Source: a virus. Taken from it: DNA of 28,317 bases. The stretch covers positions 1 to 28,317 of IMG/VR virus record IMGVR_UViG_3300037264_001305; one strand, given 5' to 3'. The notes below the pieces were generated by a model. That model searched no databases and was not told where the DNA came from. It saw only the letters and a program-made list of their open reading frames with translations. Numbering within the stretch: the first letter of the stretch is position 1; each line of letters begins with the position of its first letter. Positions 24,130-28,317 of this stretch are shown in pieces. The position numbers and the translations under genes are program-made.

Positions 24130-24927
24130 GTGAGCCAGAACGCACTAGTCGTCCGGCCGCCTGCCGCGCAAGCCGAGACGGTAACGGCGCCGGCCGCGGG
24201 CGCAGCGGAGGGCCTCGCCGTCAACACCGTGCGTACCTGGCACATTGACCTAACCGACGTCGGCACCGTCACTTGGGGCGCGGGGGACGACGGCGTCACA
24301 AAGCAGATCGTGACGCAACACGGGACCATCGACGTAACGTGTGTTTATAACGGCGCTACTGGCGCAACCATCAATAGCACCGGCGCCTTCTTTACCGGGG
24401 GAAACAATGCCTCGTTTTCCTTCGATCTGGGCGACCTCGACCCAGCCTGGACCGCCGCGGACGGTATCCATGAATGCATGGTCGAGGTAGCGAGCAGCGC
24501 CAACCCCGGCGCATGGGCGTTCGCCTGGGGCCAAGACGCCAGCAATCGCGCGTTCGCGACGCGGAGCGAGACGGCGCAGAACGTGGTGGCAGGCAGCCAG
24601 ATCCTAGGCGGCTTCGCCGCCAACGTGACACAGGCTGGTATTGCCTCTCCCGTCCTGCGCATGTCCTCTGTCCTCCACGGGTCGCGACACAAAATCTGGC
24701 ACGACGACGTGGGCGGCGACGGGTTCTCCGGCGACGGCACGCTGCGGAACGGCCCTTCGCAAGGGCACGCCGACGCGGGCAGCGCCGGGGCCTCAAACTA
24801 CTTCAGTGCCGCGGGCGGCGGGAGGCTGCTCCTGTTCTGGAACAACATCGCCGGCAGCAGCGCCAAGTTCACCGACATCTACCTGCGACACCTGACGGCA
24901 GAAGCCGGGGAGCTACAACTACCATGA
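24130..24927 (+). CDS. Virion-type protein with MSQNALVVRPP N-terminus (265 residues)
   Basis: Begins with GTG directly after the previous TAG, with no gap. After the 11-residue shared motif come an Ala-rich linker (about 12-35) and a long Gly/Asp/Thr/Ser/Asn-rich region. The latter contains GDDGVTKQIVTQHGTIDVTC, a HDDVGGDGFSGDGTL loop with several Asp-Gly pairs, and a C-terminal RLLLFWNNIAGSSAKFTDIY strand region. The overall pattern is a beta-sandwich typical of viral surface or carbohydrate-binding domains. No catalytic motif is seen. A structural or adhesion role is inferred. Confidence 0.65.
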   Translation: MSQNALVVRPPAAQAETVTAPAAGAAEGLAVNTVRTWHIDLTDVGTVTWGAGDDGVTKQIVTQHGTIDVTCVYNGATGATINSTGAFFTGGNNASFSFDLGDLDPAWTAADGIHECMVEVASSANPGAWAFAWGQDASNRAFATRSETAQNVVAGSQILGGFAANVTQAGIASPVLRMSSVLHGSRHKIWHDDVGGDGFSGDGTLRNGPSQGHADAGSAGASNYFSAAGGGRLLLFWNNIAGSSAKFTDIYLRHLTAEAGELQLP

Positions 24928-25133
24928 GCGCGCCCGTCAAGTGGCTGGGTAACTCCCTCTCGCCGGGCGTCGTAGAGCGCGCCAGCCTGATCAGCTTGCA
25001 GGTCGGCGTGACGTGCCCGGAGTGCGCCGCGCTCTACGACGACCACGGCGAGGCCCATGGAGCACTGGCGCACCCCGGCGACTACATCGGCGCCGACGGC
25101 TCGGTTGTCCCCCGCGCCGCAATGGAGGGGTAG
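24924..25133 (+). CDS. Small protein with CPEC motif
   Basis: This 69-residue product starts at ATG 24924, in an ATGA overlap with the preceding stop. It has a single Cys pair, CPEC, at about residues 31-34, and a C-terminal Gly/Asp/His-rich part with HPGDYIGADGSVVP. One CxxC alone does not establish zinc binding, although His residues nearby could complete a site. I recognise no family. Its position just before the membrane protein at 25134 hints at the lysis region or a late accessory, but this is positional only. Confidence 0.5.
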   Translation: MSAPVKWLGNSLSPGVVERASLISLQVGVTCPECAALYDDHGEAHGALAHPGDYIGADGSVVPRAAMEG

Positions 25134-25538
25134 GTGGCTGTGGACCTGGACAGTGTGGCAACAGAGGTGCGTGAGGTGCGGCGCGAGCTTGGCGCCCACG
25201 CCCAGAAGGAGGAGTTAGCCATGGCAGAGTCCAACCTGCGCCTGGAGACGATCCAGACGGACAGCGCGAAGGGAACCGCGGCCATGATCCGCCTGGCCGA
25301 CATCGCGGAGGAGCGCGCCAACTTCGAGCGGGAGGCGCGCACCCGAGCGAATGAGGAGGCCACGAAGGCGGCGGACTGGTGGCGGGGGCTCGTCAGCGGA
25401 AACGCGAAATGGGCCCTGCTTGTAGTCCTGGCGGTCGTTGCGCCGCAAGCCATACCCTACGTGCTCGCAGCCTACGGCGTCGCCCCGGCAGCCGCTCCCG
25501 CCATAGCCGCCCCCGCCGTCGCGCCGGCGGCGCCTTGA
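25134..25538 (+). CDS. Membrane protein of the lysis region (holin/XhlA-like topology)
   Basis: Starts with GTG directly after a TAG and encodes 134 residues. The N-terminal 80 residues are charged and helical, likely coiled coil (EVREVRRELGAHAQKEELAM and EERANFEREARTRANEEAT). A single hydrophobic segment follows at about 93-115 (KWALLVVLAVVAPQAIPYVL) and then an Ala/Pro-rich tail. This N-in, one-span, C-out layout resembles XhlA/holin accessory proteins; a Pro-rich outer tail is also seen in some spanins, though these have the span at the N-terminus. The next gene overlaps it by TTGA and looks like a cell-wall hydrolase, which supports a lysis function. The family itself is not established. 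Confidence 0.55.
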   Translation: MAVDLDSVATEVREVRRELGAHAQKEELAMAESNLRLETIQTDSAKGTAAMIRLADIAEERANFEREARTRANEEATKAADWWRGLVSGNAKWALLVVLAVVAPQAIPYVLAAYGVAPAAAPAIAAPAVAPAAP

Positions 25539-26020
25539 GCCTCCCCTTCGAGACGCGCCTCCTCCTCGCTGCGCTGGCGCACGGCGGAGGCCGCCGCTAC
25601 GACCGCCGCATCACGGGCGACTTCGAGACGGACTGCTCCCGGATGCTGTACGGAACCCTCTGCGGTCTGTATGGGGGGCGCGTGGAGGCCGAGAAGGCCG
25701 CGCTCCACATCGAGGGCCGCCCGATCCAGCCGTGGAGCCCTGTAGAGGCAACCGTGCGGCTCGGTTTCGGTTCTGCCGTCGCCGCCCCGATGCCTGGGCG
25801 TTGGCATGTAGTCCAGGGCTGGCGAGCGGGCGGCGAGGTCGACGTCCCATGGAGCGGGGGGCACTCCTTCCTGTGGCGGCATCCGGCATCCGGCGGGCCC
25901 GGCGTACAGGTCCAGGCGAACGAGGGGGTCGGCGCCTTCGTCGAGGCTGCCCAGACGTGGGAGCAGCAGACCGCCGCCTACAAGGCCGGCGTCCGCCTCG
26001 CGGTGCTGGACGGAGCGTGA
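25535..26020 (+). CDS. Candidate endolysin, Cys-His (NlpC/P60-like) hydrolase
   Basis: TTG 25535 in a TTGA overlap gives 161 residues; no better start lies upstream in this frame. The sequence contains TDCSRMLYG (Cys34 followed by Ser, as in the D-C-S of NlpC/P60 peptidases), a WHVVQGWRAGGEVDVP segment (90-105), and GGHSFLWRHP (His110). Cys34 and His110, perhaps with Glu130 or Asn129, would form a papain-like active site. Such enzymes cut amide bonds in peptidoglycan. No cell-wall-binding domain or signal peptide is visible. Lying next to a one-span membrane protein, it could be a small non-canonical endolysin. An immunity-type or structural role cannot be ruled out, since the residue match is short. 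Confidence 0.5.
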   Translation: MSLPFETRLLLAALAHGGGRRYDRRITGDFETDCSRMLYGTLCGLYGGRVEAEKAALHIEGRPIQPWSPVEATVRLGFGSAVAAPMPGRWHVVQGWRAGGEVDVPWSGGHSFLWRHPASGGPGVQVQANEGVGAFVEAAQTWEQQTAAYKAGVRLAVLDGA

Positions 26021-28209
26021 GCGGGCTCGGCTTCACGCTGACGGAGCGCCTCGCTAGGGACGCCCACCGGCTCGTTGACGCGATGTCCCGCATTGGTAAC
26101 CGGCTGGTTACGGGCGTTACCGTCGCTTTGCAACAGTCGCAGCTAACCAGCCTGCTCACGGCGCAGAAGCAGACGCTCGACTCCGGCAACACGAAAACCA
26201 TCGCCGCCGCCGACGCGCAGCCCGCCAACCCCTGGGTCGGGGAGTGGACGACGACGCGCAGCCTGGGGGTCGTTGCCGAGCTTGTCGTCATCTCGGCCTC
26301 GTCGCCGACGATTGGCGGGATCTTCATCTTCCAGTTCAGCGAGGACGGGGTAGTCCCGACGGTAAGCCAAACGCTGCCGATAGGCGACTTCGCCACCGTC
26401 CGCGATGTCCCGCTGGTCAACGCGGGCGAATACTTCCGGGTGACCTTCGAGCCCGCCGCGCCCCTTGGCCTCGCGACGGTGTTCGTGACCACGACCCTCC
26501 ACAGGCAGTACGGCGGCCTGTTCGTTCGCCTGGCGAACCAGGAGATCGAGGAGGCGAACGCGGCGATGGGCCAAACATTCGCCTACCTCAAGGCGTTCAG
26601 CGCTCAGACCGGCAAGTCCATTAACCTCCGCCCGACGGCGACCGGCGCGCTGGTCGTGCGCGACGAGGCGATCAACGTCACGCAGTCCGGTAGCACCTTC
26701 GTTGAGGGCATCCGCGACGACGTGTCCGTGACCTTCGCAACGTCAACCGGGGCGGCGGCCATTGCGGGGCTTGTGGACTTCTCCGTGGGCGGGACCGTCG
26801 CGCACGTAGCGGCGCAAGGTCAAGCCGAGTTCGCGGTCCCAGCCGTGGCGAATCAGTCGGCATTCTTCACGTCGGAGCTTATGGTCGTGTACGAGTCGGG
26901 TCATACCGTCCGCGGCGAGCAGACAATCGAGATCTCAGCGTTACCTACCGGGACCGGTTTCGTCGAGTGGGGGTTCTGTCGGGAGTCGGGCGGCGCCCCA
27001 GATAGCTCAATCGGCTACCGGCTCGACGCTGGCGGCCTGTTCGTGCAGCGCCGCAAGAACGGCGTAGTCGTCAGCAAGGTTGCACAAGCGGACTGGAACC
27101 GGGACCGCTGCGATGGCGCCATCCCGTCGCGATTCACCCGGGCGGCGACGGCGGAGATCCTCGACCCGACGAAGAACAACGTCTATCGCTTCGATTACGA
27201 GTGGCTAGGCATCTCGCCTCCGTCGTACTTCGTAGTCGCTCCAAACAGTATTTTCGTGCAGACGCACGTAGAGGAGTCCCCGAACTCGCAAGTTGGCTCG
27301 ACCGTGCCGGACCCCGAGATGGCCATGTACGTCCTGGTCCAGAACGACGGAGGCGCGCAGGCCCTTACGGCGCGCAGTGGGGCGTGGCGCGGCGGCCTTC
27401 AGTCCGCGGCCGTCGTTATCCAGGGCCTTCGCCCAAACCAGAGCTACGGGCGCGTACCGCTAAACGAGGCGAACTCCCTTATCGTGGCCGACTTCCTTAC
27501 TGAGGTAAGCAAGGGCAACGTCCCCCGGCATGAGCTTGTGCTGGTCAGAGGCCACAACCCCGACATCGACCCGGCAGCCTCCGAGTCCATCATCTCCGGC
27601 GGGGGCACCTACGTTTGGGTGGCCGCGGCTGGCGTGGTCAACCTGGTCAGCACGTCGGCGCTGGACACGGCCGCCGGCACGGGCGCGCGAACCGTGCGCG
27701 TGTCTGGCCTCTCCGCCGCGGGCGTGCCGCAGACGGAAGTGGTCATCCTAAACGGCGTCGTCCCCGTCCCTACCGTGCTGCTCTACCTGCGGGTCCACGG
27801 CGACCAGCCCGTGATTACGGCAGGGCTCCTTGGCGCCAACCAAGGCGTCATCACCGGACTGATTGGCGCGCTCACGGTCCTCTCCATGCCGATTGGCAAC
27901 AACGTCAGCGAGTTCGGCGTTTTCACGGTCCCCGCCGGGCACACGGCGAAGCTTCTAACGGCCGTGCTCTCCGCGCTCCAGAACACAGCGTCAGCCACCA
28001 TCAGCGCCCGCCTCCTGGCGGCAGAGCCGGGCCAGCCGTTCCGCGCCCGCGCCCGCTATGTCGTCGGCACCGTCTCGGGCGGGGTGAACACGAACTACAT
28101 TTCTCCCCTGAGCTTCCCGGCCGGGACTGATCTGGTGTTCGACGGCGCCGCGTCTGCCAACAACACAATCGCAAACGTGCGGGCCGACCTCCTGCTCATC
28201 GAGGACTGA
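26017..28209 (+). CDS. Virion fiber-type protein with lectin-like domain
   Basis: The gene starts at GTG 26017 in a GTGA overlap; 730 residues result. Domains by eye: an N-terminal helix (about 5-50); a first beta-domain (about 50-170) with VVAELVVISASSPTIGGIFI and FQFSEDG, as in the jelly-roll-like start of many phage fibers; a helix (about 177-205); a lectin-like beta-sandwich (about 250-445) with SELMVVYESGHTVRGEQTIE, FVEWGFCRESGG and VYRFDYEWLG; and a C-terminal domain from about residue 512 (GHNPDIDPAASESIISGGGT, then STSALDTAAGTGARTVRVSG and TEVVILNG), a pattern seen in many marine and environmental phage fibers. I infer a surface or receptor-binding protein. No chaperone-domain or glycosidase motif is visible. 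Confidence 0.72.
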   Translation: MSGLGFTLTERLARDAHRLVDAMSRIGNRLVTGVTVALQQSQLTSLLTAQKQTLDSGNTKTIAAADAQPANPWVGEWTTTRSLGVVAELVVISASSPTIGGIFIFQFSEDGVVPTVSQTLPIGDFATVRDVPLVNAGEYFRVTFEPAAPLGLATVFVTTTLHRQYGGLFVRLANQEIEEANAAMGQTFAYLKAFSAQTGKSINLRPTATGALVVRDEAINVTQSGSTFVEGIRDDVSVTFATSTGAAAIAGLVDFSVGGTVAHVAAQGQAEFAVPAVANQSAFFTSELMVVYESGHTVRGEQTIEISALPTGTGFVEWGFCRESGGAPDSSIGYRLDAGGLFVQRRKNGVVVSKVAQADWNRDRCDGAIPSRFTRAATAEILDPTKNNVYRFDYEWLGISPPSYFVVAPNSIFVQTHVEESPNSQVGSTVPDPEMAMYVLVQNDGGAQALTARSGAWRGGLQSAAVVIQGLRPNQSYGRVPLNEANSLIVADFLTEVSKGNVPRHELVLVRGHNPDIDPAASESIISGGGTYVWVAAAGVVNLVSTSALDTAAGTGARTVRVSGLSAAGVPQTEVVILNGVVPVPTVLLYLRVHGDQPVITAGLLGANQGVITGLIGALTVLSMPIGNNVSEFGVFTVPAGHTAKLLTAVLSALQNTASATISARLLAAEPGQPFRARARYVVGTVSGGVNTNYISPLSFPAGTDLVFDGAASANNTIANVRADLLLIED

Positions 28210-28212
28210 CCT

Positions 28213-28317
28213 ATGGCCTCCCCTCTCGTTTCAATCCCGACCGCGGCCGGCGACGCGGTCCGCGTCAACCCAGACCACGTCGCGGTCGTCCATAACGACG
28301 GCCCCAAGGGCTGCACG
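28213..28317 (+). CDS. Start of an unknown small protein (3' truncated)
   Basis: The ATG at 28213 follows the fiber stop by three bases, and the frame stays open to the window end (35 codons). The N-terminus, SIPTAAGDAVRVNPDHVAVV, resembles the short 'T..G..V.VNP..V..V' beta-start of FlbD/YlzI-like and similar small phage proteins, but too little is visible to assign it. Confidence 0.5.
   Translation, partial: MASPLVSIPTAAGDAVRVNPDHVAVVHNDGPKGCT

Overview
This window is a GC-rich (by eye roughly two thirds G+C), gene-dense stretch of a tailed double-stranded DNA phage or prophage. All supported genes lie on the + strand. The gene order is large terminase, portal, scaffold, capsid, decoration protein, connector/adaptor, tail nozzle, tail appendages, very large ejection proteins, lysis genes and a fiber. 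No tape-measure, tube or sheath gene is seen, which indicates a short-tailed (podovirus-type) particle. Nothing in the sequence identifies the host beyond its being a bacterium, probably one with a GC-rich genome. The first and last genes are cut by the window edges.

Layout. Positions 1-2841 hold the end of an early/middle module: a gene ending in a Gly-Asp hexamer repeat, a cysteine-rich zinc-binding-type protein, a Gp157-family protein, a protein with a C-terminal helix-turn-helix, and three small proteins, one of ribbon-helix-helix type. Positions 2838-8276 hold packaging and procapsid genes: large terminase, portal, zinc-ribbon protein, an unknown protein and a scaffold. A good sigma70-like promoter precedes the major capsid gene (8439-9467) and its decoration-like partner (9485-9997). 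A hairpin and a second possible promoter (10016-10068) separate this from the tail block (10075-15360): an adaptor with an inserted Fn3-like domain, the nozzle, and three consecutive small virion proteins with similar N-termini. Positions 15370-23337 encode three presumed ejection (internal virion) proteins. The last is 1843 residues long and contains a near-perfect 144-bp tandem duplication. After a third short gap with an extended -10 motif come three small beta-rich virion proteins, two of which share an 11-residue N-terminal motif, and a small unknown protein. These are followed by a membrane protein with holin/XhlA-like topology, a Cys-His hydrolase that is the best endolysin candidate, a 730-residue fiber, and the start of one more gene.

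Organisation. The genes are packed so tightly that 13 junctions are 4-base start/stop overlaps (ATGA, GTGA or TTGA), implying pervasive translational coupling. Only three gaps exceed 40 bases (8277-8438, 9998-10074, 23338-23383). Each contains a plausible -10 element, so the late region probably has internal promoters for capsid, tail and fiber/lysis genes. There is no gene-free stretch over 300 bases, and I saw no tRNA, CRISPR array, insertion sequence, integrase or attachment site.

The most unusual points are the 25-unit GGNNCG repeat with strong G-quadruplex potential at the left edge, the conserved MSQ[DN]ALVVRPP motif on two neighbouring virion proteins, the recent duplication in the giant ejection protein, and the unusual lysis pair.
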